Shown here: positions 23,790 through 31,457 of the stretch, piece by piece
Numbering within the stretch: the stretch's first letter is position 1
Layout of the letters: each line of letters starts with the position of its first letter
DNA from: Actinomycetes bacterium
GTDB taxonomy: Bacteria; Actinomycetota; Acidimicrobiia; Acidimicrobiales; Aldehydirespiratoraceae
Length of the DNA: 37,267 nucleotides
NCBI GenBank assembly: GCA_024276495.1
Contig: JAJRXC010000018.1
Coordinates: forward strand, 1-37,267
Direction: 5' to 3'
Notes under the pieces: model-generated
The model's input: the letters and a program-made list of their open reading frames with translations, nothing else
The model's database searches: none
Told to the model about the DNA's origin: nothing
Position numbers and translations under genes: made by a program

Positions 23790-25004
23790 TCACGACGTCG
23801 GGGTGGCCGGTCGATCGATCCGCTCGGGTGTGCGGGCCCGTACGGCGTCGAGCCAGGCGATGATGCCGTCGACCATGGCGGCGCTGCGCATCGAATGGAA
23901 GAGGTCGAACGCGTGTTGTCCCCCCGGGACCTCGACGTGGGTCACGAGCGGGGCGCCGGCCGCGCGGAGGGCATCGACGAAGGCCGAGGTCTCCTCTCGC
24001 CACAACAACACGTCGTGGGTGCCGTGGACGACGAGAAACGGCGGCGCCGAGGATGAGACGAGATGGATCGGCGACGCGGCCCGCCAACCGGCGGAATCGT
24101 CGGCCCGCTTCGTCGGCATCACCGCTCGCTCGAGGAAGCGTCGCATCGAGGCGTAGCCGCGGATGTTCCCCTCGTCGGTGAAGTCGAAGGCGCCATAGAT
24201 CGGAACGCAGGCGGCGAGGCGGTCGCCGACCGCCGAGCCGAGCGCCGCGAGCGCCGCGAGGTGGCCGCCGGCCGAACCTCCGGAGATCGCGACGAAGTCT
24301 CGGTCGGCGCCGAGCTCGTCCGCCTGATCGAGGATCCATTCGACGGCGCGTTCGACGTCGGCGCGGGCGGTCGGAAAACGGTGACGAGGAGCGAGCCCGT
24401 AGCGAACCGACACGACGAGCCACCCCTGCCGGGCGAGATCGTGGATCATCGGCAGGCCCTGCTGCTCCTTCTTCCCGATGATCCAGGCGCCGCCGTGGAC
24501 ATAGATCATGACCGGTCGGGGGGCTGCGGGCCGGTCGGTGGGTCGGTAGAGGTCGAGCCGGTGGCGGGTGTCGGGTCCGTACTCGACGTCGCGGATGATC
24601 TCGAGGCCGGTCCGATCGTGATGGAAGGGGCGAAGGAGTCGCGAGACGGGGACGGGTCGACGCGCCAGCTCGGCCGCGGCGGTGTCGCCGATCACCGGGC
24701 GGAGCTCGTCGGCGATCGAGGCCCGGGCCGAGGCGGCGACGACCTGGGCCCGGATCAGGCCGATCCACGAGAGGGCGAGCGCGACGAGCCCGACCCAGCC
24801 GCGGGGCTGATCGAGCGCACCGGCAGCGACCAGGACGACGGCCACGACGGCCTGGGCGACGAGATGGAAGATCGCGAGCTCACCGACGAGCCAACCGGTC
24901 ATCATCACGATGAAGGAGATCCAGGCGGGGTGGCGCACCCTGACGAGCGCGACGACCGTGCCGAACAACGAGGAGAGGCCGACGAGCATCAACGCGAGCG
25001 CCAT
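23790..25004 (-). CDS. Membrane-anchored alpha/beta hydrolase (HSL/BD-FAE-like esterase)
   Basis: The 404-residue protein has three or four N-terminal membrane helices (residues 1-95) and then an esterase domain. YVHGGAWIIG near residue 169 is the oxyanion-hole HGG motif of the hormone-sensitive lipase group, SGGSAGGHLAALAAL near 244 is the nucleophile elbow (GxSxG), HGTHDVLLW near 327 supplies the Asp, and GGQHAF near 361 the His. It would hydrolyse carboxylic esters at the membrane surface. A GATACT hexamer ends 7 bases before ATG 25004, a one-base variant of the TANNNT pattern. The nucleotide cyclase-like gene is divergent. Natural substrate is unknown. Confidence 0.87.
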   Translation of the reverse strand: MALALMLVGLSSLFGTVVALVRVRHPAWISFIVMMTGWLVGELAIFHLVAQAVVAVVLVAAGALDQPRGWVGLVALALSWIGLIRAQVVAASARASIADELRPVIGDTAAAELARRPVPVSRLLRPFHHDRTGLEIIRDVEYGPDTRHRLDLYRPTDRPAAPRPVMIYVHGGAWIIGKKEQQGLPMIHDLARQGWLVVSVRYGLAPRHRFPTARADVERAVEWILDQADELGADRDFVAISGGSAGGHLAALAALGSAVGDRLAACVPIYGAFDFTDEGNIRGYASMRRFLERAVMPTKRADDSAGWRAASPIHLVSSSAPPFLVVHGTHDVLLWREETSAFVDALRAAGAPLVTHVEVPGGQHAFDLFHSMRSAAMVDGIIAWLDAVRARTPERIDRPATPTS

Positions 25005-25011
25005 GTCGTCG

Positions 25012-25017
25012 AGTATC
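25012..25017 (-). promoter_or_regulatory. Variant -10 element GATACT before the esterase gene
   Basis: GATACT on the minus strand is followed by 7 bases and ATG 25004. It deviates from TANNNT at the first base. Confidence 0.35.
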
Positions 25018-25100
25018 GCGCCGGCGGCGAGACACGCCCACCCCGGCCGGGGTCGGCCCTCTCGTGTCGTGGCGCGACGACCCGCGGGAGTGACCCGCCC

Positions 25101-25106
25101 TAGGCT
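25101..25106 (+). promoter_or_regulatory. -10 element TAGGCT, probable leaderless promoter of the cyclase-like gene
   Basis: TAGGCT is followed by 8 bases and ATG at 25115. Confidence 0.55.
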
Positions 25107-25114
25107 CGCGGACG

Positions 25115-25849
25115 ATGGAGCAGGGCACCCTTCTCGTCGCCGCGGTCGGCGCGCTGGTCCTCGTCATCACCGCGTGGGCCGTCCGCGAGGTCATCGGCGT
25201 CATCCGGTCCCGCCGGGGCAGCCCCGACGTGAGCGCCCTCGTCGCCGATGCCGCCGGCGACCTGGTCCCGTTGCTGTTGCAGCCGATCACCTCGCTGGTG
25301 AGATCGATAGGCCGGCACCGCTCCTCGATCGATTCGCTGCTCGACGCCGACGGCCGCGTCTCGCTGCTGTTCTCCGACATCGAAGGCTCGACCGCGCTGA
25401 ATCGCCGGCTCGGAGATGAGGAGTGGGTCCGGGTCCTGCGGGCCCACGACGAGATCGCGGCGCGCACGGTCCGCCACAACGGCGGTCGGATCGTCAAGAC
25501 GCAAGGTGACGGGTTCATGGCCGCCTTCCGGACAGCGAACGGCGCGGTGGCGGCGGCCGTGGCGCTGGGACCCGCGCTTCGAGATGCCGACAACGTGCCC
25601 GTCCCGCTCAAGCTCCGCATCGGTGTGCACACGGGCAAGGTGGTGAGCGAGAACAACGATCTGTTCGGGACGAACGTGGTGATGGCGGCCCGAATCGCCG
25701 ACGCGGCCCGGGGCAACGAGGTGCTGGTGAGCGACGCCGTCCATGACGAGATCGCCGGCACCGAAGGACTGGAGCTTCATCGTCGGCGCCGGGTGAGGCT
25801 GAAGGGGCTGGCGGGTCGTCACCGCACGTACCTCGCGACCGCCGGCTGA
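25115..25849 (+). CDS. Class III adenylate/guanylate cyclase domain protein with one membrane helix
   Basis: The 244-residue protein has an N-terminal membrane helix (about residues 5-24) and a cytoplasmic class III cyclase domain from about residue 80. The first metal Asp is in LLFSDIEGST, and the second in KTQGDGFMAAF, whose Lys is the usual adenine-selecting position. GVHTGKVV follows. At the transition-state site the canonical VNxAAR is replaced by VVMAAR in FGTNVVMAARIA: Arg is kept but Asn is Val. Many actinobacterial cyclase-domain proteins show similar changes, so activity may be low, altered or absent. No sensor domain is seen. The tRNA-Leu gene lies 22 bases downstream on the other strand. 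Confidence 0.87.
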   Translation: MEQGTLLVAAVGALVLVITAWAVREVIGVIRSRRGSPDVSALVADAAGDLVPLLLQPITSLVRSIGRHRSSIDSLLDADGRVSLLFSDIEGSTALNRRLGDEEWVRVLRAHDEIAARTVRHNGGRIVKTQGDGFMAAFRTANGAVAAAVALGPALRDADNVPVPLKLRIGVHTGKVVSENNDLFGTNVVMAARIADAARGNEVLVSDAVHDEIAGTEGLELHRRRRVRLKGLAGRHRTYLATAG

Positions 25850-25871
25850 GCGGCGCAGGAGGAAACGATTG

Positions 25872-25955
25872 TGCGCGAGGGGGGACTTGAACCCCCACAC
25901 CCTTTCGGGCACAGGCACCTGAAGCCTGCGCGTCTGCCAATTCCGCCACTCGCGC
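25872..25955 (-). tRNA. tRNA-Leu (anticodon CAG)
   Basis: An 84-base tRNA on the minus strand. The acceptor stem GCGCGAG pairs with CTCGCGC at 25879-25873, with A as discriminator. The anticodon stem GGC/GCC encloses the loop TTCAGGT, giving CAG, which reads CTG. A long variable arm (stem CCC/GGG around GAAA) marks a class II tRNA such as Leu, and the T arm is GGGGG-TTCAAGT-CCCCC. CCA is not encoded. The gene is divergent from fhaA; a tRNA-Leu next to fhaA is, as far as I recall, also the arrangement in Mycobacterium. Confidence 0.95.
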
Positions 25956-25986
25956 GTGGCCGATCACCGAGATGACCGTGCCCACG

Positions 25987-25992
25987 AGGGTA
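25987..25992 (-). promoter_or_regulatory. Possible -10 element TACCCT for tRNA-Leu
   Basis: TACCCT on the minus strand lies 31 bases before the mature 5' end, which would give a short 5' leader for RNase P. No -35 match is clear. Confidence 0.35.
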
Positions 25993-26057
25993 GCGCGACG
26001 CGGCCGGTTTGGACCCCTTCGTCCCCGATCCGGACCGAGACGCCGGCATGGCCCCGC

Positions 26058-26063
26058 TAGCCT
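26058..26063 (+). promoter_or_regulatory. -10 element TAGCCT, probable leaderless promoter of fhaA
   Basis: TAGCCT is followed by 7 bases and GTG at 26071. It excludes the longer open frame starting at 25972. Confidence 0.6.
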
Positions 26064-26070
26064 CGTCGCC

Positions 26071-26724
26071 GTGGGCCTACGATCGGTGGAACGCCGTCTC
26101 GAACGCTTCGTGGAAGGCGCGGTCGGACGCTTCTTTCGTGGCGGGGTTCGTCCGGTCGAGATCGGCCACCGCATCGCCCGCGAGATGGCCGACTCCCGCA
26201 GTGTCGGCGTGAAGGGACAACCGGTGGTCGCCAACCACTTCTCGGTACGGCTCGCCCCCGCCGACCTGGAACGGTTCGCCGAGGTCAAGGACTCCCTCGT
26301 TCGCGAGCTGTGCGACGCCACCCGTGATCATGCCCGCGAAGAGGGCTGGACGTTCATGGGCCCGGTACAGGTCGTCATCGACACCGACGAGTCGTTGCGC
26401 GCCGGGACGATCGAAGTCGATGCCCGGATGAAGGAGGCCGACGGCGGTGTGGGCGTGCTGCATCTCCCCACCGGGCAACAGGTCGTGCTCGGCGAGTTCG
26501 TCGTCACCATGGGGCGACTCCCCGAGTGCACGATCTCGTTCGATGATCCCAACATCAGTCGTGAGCACGCGTCGATCCGACCCGACGGCGACGGGTTCAT
26601 CCTGACCGACAACGGGTCCACCAACGGAACCCTCGTCAACGGCACGCCGATCACCGCCCATCGCCTCGCCGACGGTGACCGGATCGACCTCGGTGCCACG
26701 ATCATCGAGTTCCGGGCCGGCTGA
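26071..26724 (+). CDS. fhaA: FhaA: DUF3662 N-terminal plus FHA domain, cell-wall regulator
   Basis: The 217-residue protein starts at GTG 26071 with VGLRSVERRLERFVEGAVG, matching the FhaA N-terminal DUF3662 domain (about residues 1-115). A forkhead-associated domain spans about residues 140-215, with GRLPECTISF, the phosphothreonine-binding Ser/His pair in ISREHASI, and NGSTNGTLVNG. In Mycobacterium FhaA binds phosphorylated MviN/MurJ and PbpA and regulates peptidoglycan synthesis. Mycobacterial FhaA has a long low-complexity linker between the domains; here the linker is only about 20 residues. It is the first gene of the kinase cluster, with its own leaderless-type promoter, and is followed by fhaB after 60 bases. 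Confidence 0.93.
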   Translation: MGLRSVERRLERFVEGAVGRFFRGGVRPVEIGHRIAREMADSRSVGVKGQPVVANHFSVRLAPADLERFAEVKDSLVRELCDATRDHAREEGWTFMGPVQVVIDTDESLRAGTIEVDARMKEADGGVGVLHLPTGQQVVLGEFVVTMGRLPECTISFDDPNISREHASIRPDGDGFILTDNGSTNGTLVNGTPITAHRLADGDRIDLGATIIEFRAG

Positions 26725-26771
26725 GATCGACCGACGTCTCCCCGCGGCACTCCTGTGCGTGGACTCGGCGT

Positions 26772-26777
26772 TAGTCT
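26772..26777 (+). promoter_or_regulatory. -10 element TAGTCT, probable leaderless promoter of fhaB-pstP-rodA-pbpA
   Basis: TAGTCT is followed by 7 bases and GTG at 26785. The next three genes are joined by 4-base overlaps, so this promoter may drive all four. Confidence 0.6.
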
Positions 26778-26784
26778 CGGCCCC

Positions 26785-27309
26785 GTGTCGGACCAGCTCC
26801 TCATCGTGCTCCGGGTGTGCCTGTTGGCCCTCGTCTATCTGGTGTTCTTCCGGGTCCTGCGCGCGGTCTGGGTCGAGCTGCGGGACGAGGGTGCGTCCGC
26901 CGGTGCCGCGATGACGCCGACCATGGCGGCGCGGCGAGTGTCGCGCCCTGCCCCGGTGCCCGCACCGGCCGCGGTCGGCGGTGGCGGACCGGCCCCGGTC
27001 GACCCCGCCTCGTCGTCCCCGGCGGCGGCCCGCCTCGTCGTCGTCGCGCCGCCCTCGCTCGCCGGCCACGCCTTCGCGCTCGACGGGGAGACCACCATCG
27101 GGCGGGGCGCCGGATGCGGGGTGGCCATCAACGACGCCCACGTGTCGAAGCTCCATGCCCGCGTCTACCCCCACGAGGGCACGTGGTTCGTCGAGGATCT
27201 CGGCTCCACCAACGGCACCTCGGTCGACGGCGCGCCGATCTCGGCGCCGACCCCGATCGGCGCCGGTGGCCGGATCTCGATCGGCGAGATCGTGATGGAG
27301 TTGGCATGA
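26785..27309 (+). CDS. fhaB: FhaB/FipA: membrane-anchored FHA domain protein
   Basis: The 174-residue protein begins with a membrane helix (about residues 5-23, LLIVLRVCLLALVYLVFF), then an Ala/Pro-rich linker. An FHA domain from about residue 80 carries TIGRGAGCGVAI, the Ser/His pair in VSKLHARV, and LGSTNGTSVDG. In mycobacteria FhaB (FipA) binds phosphorylated FtsZ and FtsQ and supports division under stress. The GTG at 26785 was chosen from the TAGTCT box. The stop overlaps the phosphatase start (ATGA). Confidence 0.92.
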   Translation: MSDQLLIVLRVCLLALVYLVFFRVLRAVWVELRDEGASAGAAMTPTMAARRVSRPAPVPAPAAVGGGGPAPVDPASSSPAAARLVVVAPPSLAGHAFALDGETTIGRGAGCGVAINDAHVSKLHARVYPHEGTWFVEDLGSTNGTSVDGAPISAPTPIGAGGRISIGEIVMELA

Positions 27310-28493
27310 TCGAGTTCCGCTGGGGCACCGCCACCGACACCGGTCGAGTCCGTCAGGCCAACCAGGATCAGCTGCTCACCGCGGCGCCGGTGTTCGTCGT
27401 CGCCGATGGCATGGGCGGCCACAACGGAGGCGAAGTCGCCTCGGCGATCGCGGTCGACGAGATGGCCAAGGCCGTCGATGTGGCATCGGTCGACGACCTG
27501 ATCGACGCGGTGCAGCGCGCGAATCGGGAGATCGTTGATCGCTCCAAGCTCGACCCGGAGCTGCGGGGCATGGGAACAACCCTGGTCGCCCTGGTCGGCA
27601 TGATCGTGGACGGCGAGCCCCGCCTCGGTGTGGCCAACGTCGGCGACAGTCGGCTCTACCGCGACGCGGCCGATGAGCTGGCCCAGATCACCGAGGATCA
27701 CACACTGGTCGAAGCGCTCGTGCGTGACGGGCGGCTGACCGCCGAGGAAGCGGTCAACCACCCACAACGAAACATCGTCACGCGGGCGCTCGGCATCGAC
27801 GACAAGGTGCTGGTCGACACGTGGCAGCTCACGCCGGTCGAGGGCGACCGCTACCTGCTCTGCAGCGACGGTCTCTTCAACGAGTTGACCCCGACCGAGA
27901 TCCTCGAGGTCCTGCACCGGGTCGACGACCCGGACGCGGCCGCGCACGAACTGGTCGAGGCCGCCTGCGACGCGGGCGGGCGCGACAACGTCACCGTCGT
28001 GATCGTCGACGTGGTGGCGGTCGAGACCGGCACCGACCCGCTCGCCGACGACCGGGTCATCTCGGTGCACAAGGCCGTGCCCGACCGGGTGCTGCAGATC
28101 GATCCACCGGACCGGACCGGGCCGTCCGATCCGCATCCCGACGAGATCGTCGTCGACCGTGCGCCGGCGAAACCGCCGTTCGTCACGTGGCGGCTCGGCG
28201 TGTTCGTCGCCGCGGTGATGGTCGTGCTCGCGGTGCTGCTCTCGGTGCTCGTCGCCTACGCCCGGTCGTCCTACTTCGTCGGGATCGACGGAGAGGACGT
28301 CGTCATCTTCCGCGGCCGGCCCGACGGCGTCTTGTGGTTCGATCCGACAGTCGAGGAACCGGTCGTGCTGACGGTGGCCGAGCTCGATCCCGCCGACCTC
28401 GAGGAGGTCAAGGACGGGGTCGAGTTCGACGATCTCGACGATGCGCGCGGCTACGCCGACGCCATCACCCAGCGAGCCGTCACCGACCGGTGA
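27306..28493 (+). CDS. pstP: PstP: membrane PP2C-family Ser/Thr phosphatase
   Basis: This 395-residue PPM/PP2C phosphatase opposes the PknB kinase. The catalytic domain (about residues 1-240) holds the metal-binding motifs DQ in RQANQDQL, VADGMGGHNGGE, NVGDSRLYR, SDGLFNELT and GGRDNVTVV. A single membrane helix lies at about residues 298-322 (FVAAVMVVLAVLLSVLVAYA). The external part (SSYFVGIDGEDVVIFRG) resembles the extracellular segment of mycobacterial PstP, with YVG-like and IFRG strands. It overlaps fhaB upstream (ATGA) and the SEDS gene downstream (GTGA), so the three proteins are translated in a coupled way. Confidence 0.95.
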   Translation: MIEFRWGTATDTGRVRQANQDQLLTAAPVFVVADGMGGHNGGEVASAIAVDEMAKAVDVASVDDLIDAVQRANREIVDRSKLDPELRGMGTTLVALVGMIVDGEPRLGVANVGDSRLYRDAADELAQITEDHTLVEALVRDGRLTAEEAVNHPQRNIVTRALGIDDKVLVDTWQLTPVEGDRYLLCSDGLFNELTPTEILEVLHRVDDPDAAAHELVEAACDAGGRDNVTVVIVDVVAVETGTDPLADDRVISVHKAVPDRVLQIDPPDRTGPSDPHPDEIVVDRAPAKPPFVTWRLGVFVAAVMVVLAVLLSVLVAYARSSYFVGIDGEDVVIFRGRPDGVLWFDPTVEEPVVLTVAELDPADLEEVKDGVEFDDLDDARGYADAITQRAVTDR

Positions 28494-29815
28494 CCGCCGT
28501 CGGCGCGCGGCGTGGAGGGGTCCGCCCCGAGATCGCCGCGCGTCGCCCCCGCCGGGTCGAGCTCGGCCTGATCGTGCTCATCGCCATCATCGTGATGGCC
28601 GCCTACGGGCTGGCCAGCCTCGGCACGTCGGCCTCGGTTCCGGGCAACCTCGGCCCGTTTCTCGCCTGGATGTTGGGTTTGTTCTTCTTCGTGCACGTCG
28701 CCGTGCGCCGTCTCGCTCCCGCGGCCGATCCGGTCCTGTTGCCGATGGCGCTGTTGTTGAACGGCATCGGCTACGTGATGATCGCCCGGCTCGGCGGCGA
28801 CGTCGCCGGCGGCAGCGACCTCGCCGGGCTCCAGTCGGTGTGGACGGCGGTCGGCATCGGCGGGTTCGTCTCCACCCTCTTGCTGGTCCCCCGGGTCCGG
28901 TCCCTGGCCCAGTACCAGTATCTGCTCGGTCTCGGCGGCATCGGTCTGCTCGCGCTCCCGCTCCTGCCCGTCGGCGTCGAGATCAACGGCGCCCGGATCT
29001 GGGTGAGCATCGGGCCGGTCAACTTCCAACCCGGTGAGTTCGCGAAGATCGCCCTCGCGCTCTTCTTCGCCGCGTACCTGGTCGATGCGGGGGAGCTGAT
29101 CAAGAACCGGCTCGAGCTTCGTGATCTCGTCCCCATCGCCGCGGCGTGGGGGGCATCGGTGGGCGTCATGGTCCTCGAACGCGACCTCGGATCGTCGATG
29201 CTCGTCTTCGCGATGTTCGTCGTCTTGATGTGGGTGGCGACGGCGCGAACGATGTTCCTCGGGCTCGGCGCCGCCCTGTTCGCCGCCGGGGGCTTCGTCG
29301 CGTTCCGGCTCTTCGCCCACGTCGAGCGGCGCATCGACAGCTGGCTCGACCCGTGGGCCGACCCCCGGGACAGCGGCTTCCAGATCATCCAGGCGACGTT
29401 CTCGATGGCAGAGGGTGGCCTCGCCGGCACCGGTCTCGGACGAGGAGACCCCGACCGGGTCCCGTTCGCGGAGACCGACTTCATCTTCGCGGCGATCGGG
29501 GAGGAGCTCGGCCTCGCCGGCACCACCGCGATCCTGATGGCGTTCCTGATCCTCATCGGCTCGGGCCTTCGCATCGCGCTGCGAGCGACGCGACCATTCG
29601 AGAAGCTCCTGGCCGTCGGGCTCACGACGCTGCTCGGGATCCAGGCGTTCATCATCATGGCCGGTGTCGTGCGGCTCATTCCCCTGACCGGCATCACCTT
29701 GCCGTTCGTGAGCTATGGCGGTTCGGCCCTGGTCTCGAACTATGTCGTCCTCGCCCTGTTGATGCGGATGTCGCACGAGCAACGAACGACCGGCGACGCG
29801 GAAGCCCCGCGATGA
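28490..29815 (+). CDS. rodA: SEDS-family peptidoglycan glycosyltransferase (RodA/FtsW)
   Basis: The 441-residue protein with about ten to twelve membrane helices belongs to the SEDS family, which polymerises glycan strands from lipid II. Marks include NGARIWVSIGPVNFQPGEFAKI, the catalytic-type Asp in LERDLGSS (about residue 231), FIFAAIGEELG, and LTGITLPFVSYGGSAL near the C-terminus. In the equivalent actinobacterial cluster this gene is RodA (FtsW-like) and works with the adjacent class B PBP. The start GTG at 28490 overlaps the phosphatase stop, and the stop overlaps pbpA (ATGA). RodA is preferred over FtsW from synteny, not from a sequence feature. Confidence 0.93.
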   Translation: MTAVGARRGGVRPEIAARRPRRVELGLIVLIAIIVMAAYGLASLGTSASVPGNLGPFLAWMLGLFFFVHVAVRRLAPAADPVLLPMALLLNGIGYVMIARLGGDVAGGSDLAGLQSVWTAVGIGGFVSTLLLVPRVRSLAQYQYLLGLGGIGLLALPLLPVGVEINGARIWVSIGPVNFQPGEFAKIALALFFAAYLVDAGELIKNRLELRDLVPIAAAWGASVGVMVLERDLGSSMLVFAMFVVLMWVATARTMFLGLGAALFAAGGFVAFRLFAHVERRIDSWLDPWADPRDSGFQIIQATFSMAEGGLAGTGLGRGDPDRVPFAETDFIFAAIGEELGLAGTTAILMAFLILIGSGLRIALRATRPFEKLLAVGLTTLLGIQAFIIMAGVVRLIPLTGITLPFVSYGGSALVSNYVVLALLMRMSHEQRTTGDAEAPR

Positions 29816-31389
29816 ACCGGCGGATCCGCTCCCTCGGCATCGCGTTCATCGTGTTGTACACGGTGTTGTTCGCCCAGCTCAACCGGGTGCAGTTCGTGCA
29901 GGCCGAGGCCTACCGCACGAATGCCGCCAACATCCGGCCGCTCCTACGCGAGTTCGGCCAGGAGCGGGGTGACATCCTCACCGCCGACGGTGTGGTCGTG
30001 GCCTCCTCCGTGCCGGTCGACGACGGGCAGGTCGACTTCCGCCGGGTGTATCCCACCGGTGACCGCTACGCCCACGTGGTCGGATTCCAGTCGTTCAACC
30101 AGGGCGCGTTCGGTCTCGAACGGGAGTTCAACGACCGTCTCGCCGGCGCCGCTTTCGAGCAACAGTTCGAGTCGGTGAAGGATCTGTTTCGCGACCGGGA
30201 CACGACCGGCACGATCGTCATGACGTTGCGCGACGACATCCAGCAGGCTGCGGTGGCCGCCCTGGGAGAACGCAACGGGTCGGTCGTCGCGCTCGATCCG
30301 CGAACCGGCGAGGTCCTCGCGATGTGGACGTATCCGAGCTTCGATCCGAACCGGTTGTCGGGGCTCGACGGTGCGGCGGTCAACGAGGCCTACCGGAGCC
30401 TCCTCGACGACCCCGACGATCCGTTGTTGGCCAAGTCCTTTCGTGAGGTGTTCTTCCCGGGTTCGACGTTCAAGCTGGTGACCGCGGCGGCCGCGCTCGA
30501 CACCACCTCCATCGGTCCCGAGAGCCCCGTGTTCCCGACCACCGACGTCTACGAACCGCTGCCGTCGGGATCGCCGATCCGCAACTTCGGCAACAGCACC
30601 TGCGGGGGGGATCTTCGAGAGGTGCTGCGGGTGTCGTGCAACACGGCGTTCGCCGAGATCGGGGCGGAATGGGTCGGCCCCGACGCGATGGTCCGGACCG
30701 CCGAGAACTTCGGTTTCAACTCGACCCCCCCGCTCGACATCCCCAACGCCGTCGCCTCTCGCTTCCCGACCGACTACGGCGCCTATCTCGCCGACCTCGA
30801 CGTCTACCGGGGAGATCACGACGCCGATCCCGAGGCACCGTCGATCCTGCCCAACGGCGGCACCCCGATCCACGAGAACTCGGCGATCCTCGCCCAGGCG
30901 TCGATCGGGCAAAACGATGTGAAGGCGACACCGCTGCAGATGGCGCTCGTCGCCGCGGCCATCGCCAACGAGGGGCTGATCATGGCCCCGCATGTCGTGT
31001 CGGAGGTTCGCGCCGCGGACGGCAGCAGCTATGAGGAGTTCGGTCCGAGCCTCTGGAGGGTCGCGATCTCGCCGACGTCGGCCGATGTGCTCCGTGAGGC
31101 GATGATCAATGTCGCGGAGAACGGCACCGCCCGGCGAATGCAGGTTGACGGTCTCGTCGTCGGCGGCAAGACCGGAACCGCTCAGCTCGGCTCCGACCCC
31201 CCCAACTCGCACGCGTGGGTCGTGGGATTCGCCGGGCCCCCCGACGGTCCTCCCGAGATCGCGGTCGCCGTGATCGTCGAGGCGCAGCCCGGCGCGAGCG
31301 AGCAGACCGGCGGCTCGGTCGCGGCGCCCATCGCCCAAGCGGTGATTCGCGCCGCGTTCGGGATCGACGCGCCGGCCGAGCCCGGCTGA
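29812..31389 (+). CDS. pbpA: PbpA: class B penicillin-binding protein (transpeptidase)
   Basis: The 525-residue protein has an N-terminal membrane helix (about residues 6-22), a dimerisation/pedestal region (YRTNAANIRPLLREFGQERGD) and a transpeptidase domain from about 155. The three active-site motifs are intact: the Ser nucleophile in PGSTFKLV (SxxK, about residue 218), SCN in RVSCNTAF (about 276), and KTG in VGGKTGTAQ (about 452). It lacks the glycosyltransferase domain of class A enzymes and cross-links peptidoglycan made by the adjacent SEDS protein. In mycobacteria PbpA is a PknB substrate. It is the last gene of the overlap-coupled block; pknB follows after 68 bases with its own promoter. 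Confidence 0.96.
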   Translation: MNRRIRSLGIAFIVLYTVLFAQLNRVQFVQAEAYRTNAANIRPLLREFGQERGDILTADGVVVASSVPVDDGQVDFRRVYPTGDRYAHVVGFQSFNQGAFGLEREFNDRLAGAAFEQQFESVKDLFRDRDTTGTIVMTLRDDIQQAAVAALGERNGSVVALDPRTGEVLAMWTYPSFDPNRLSGLDGAAVNEAYRSLLDDPDDPLLAKSFREVFFPGSTFKLVTAAAALDTTSIGPESPVFPTTDVYEPLPSGSPIRNFGNSTCGGDLREVLRVSCNTAFAEIGAEWVGPDAMVRTAENFGFNSTPPLDIPNAVASRFPTDYGAYLADLDVYRGDHDADPEAPSILPNGGTPIHENSAILAQASIGQNDVKATPLQMALVAAAIANEGLIMAPHVVSEVRAADGSSYEEFGPSLWRVAISPTSADVLREAMINVAENGTARRMQVDGLVVGGKTGTAQLGSDPPNSHAWVVGFAGPPDGPPEIAVAVIVEAQPGASEQTGGSVAAPIAQAVIRAAFGIDAPAEPG

Positions 31390-31443
31390 CCTGCCCTGAC
31401 AGGCTTCTCGCCACCCTGCGACGGTCCGCCGCCGACACACCGT

Positions 31444-31449
31444 TAGAAT
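31444..31449 (+). promoter_or_regulatory. -10 element TAGAAT, probable leaderless promoter of pknB
   Basis: TAGAAT is followed by 8 bases and ATG at 31458, giving pknB a promoter independent of the upstream operon. Confidence 0.6.
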
Positions 31450-31457
31450 CTGCGGCC

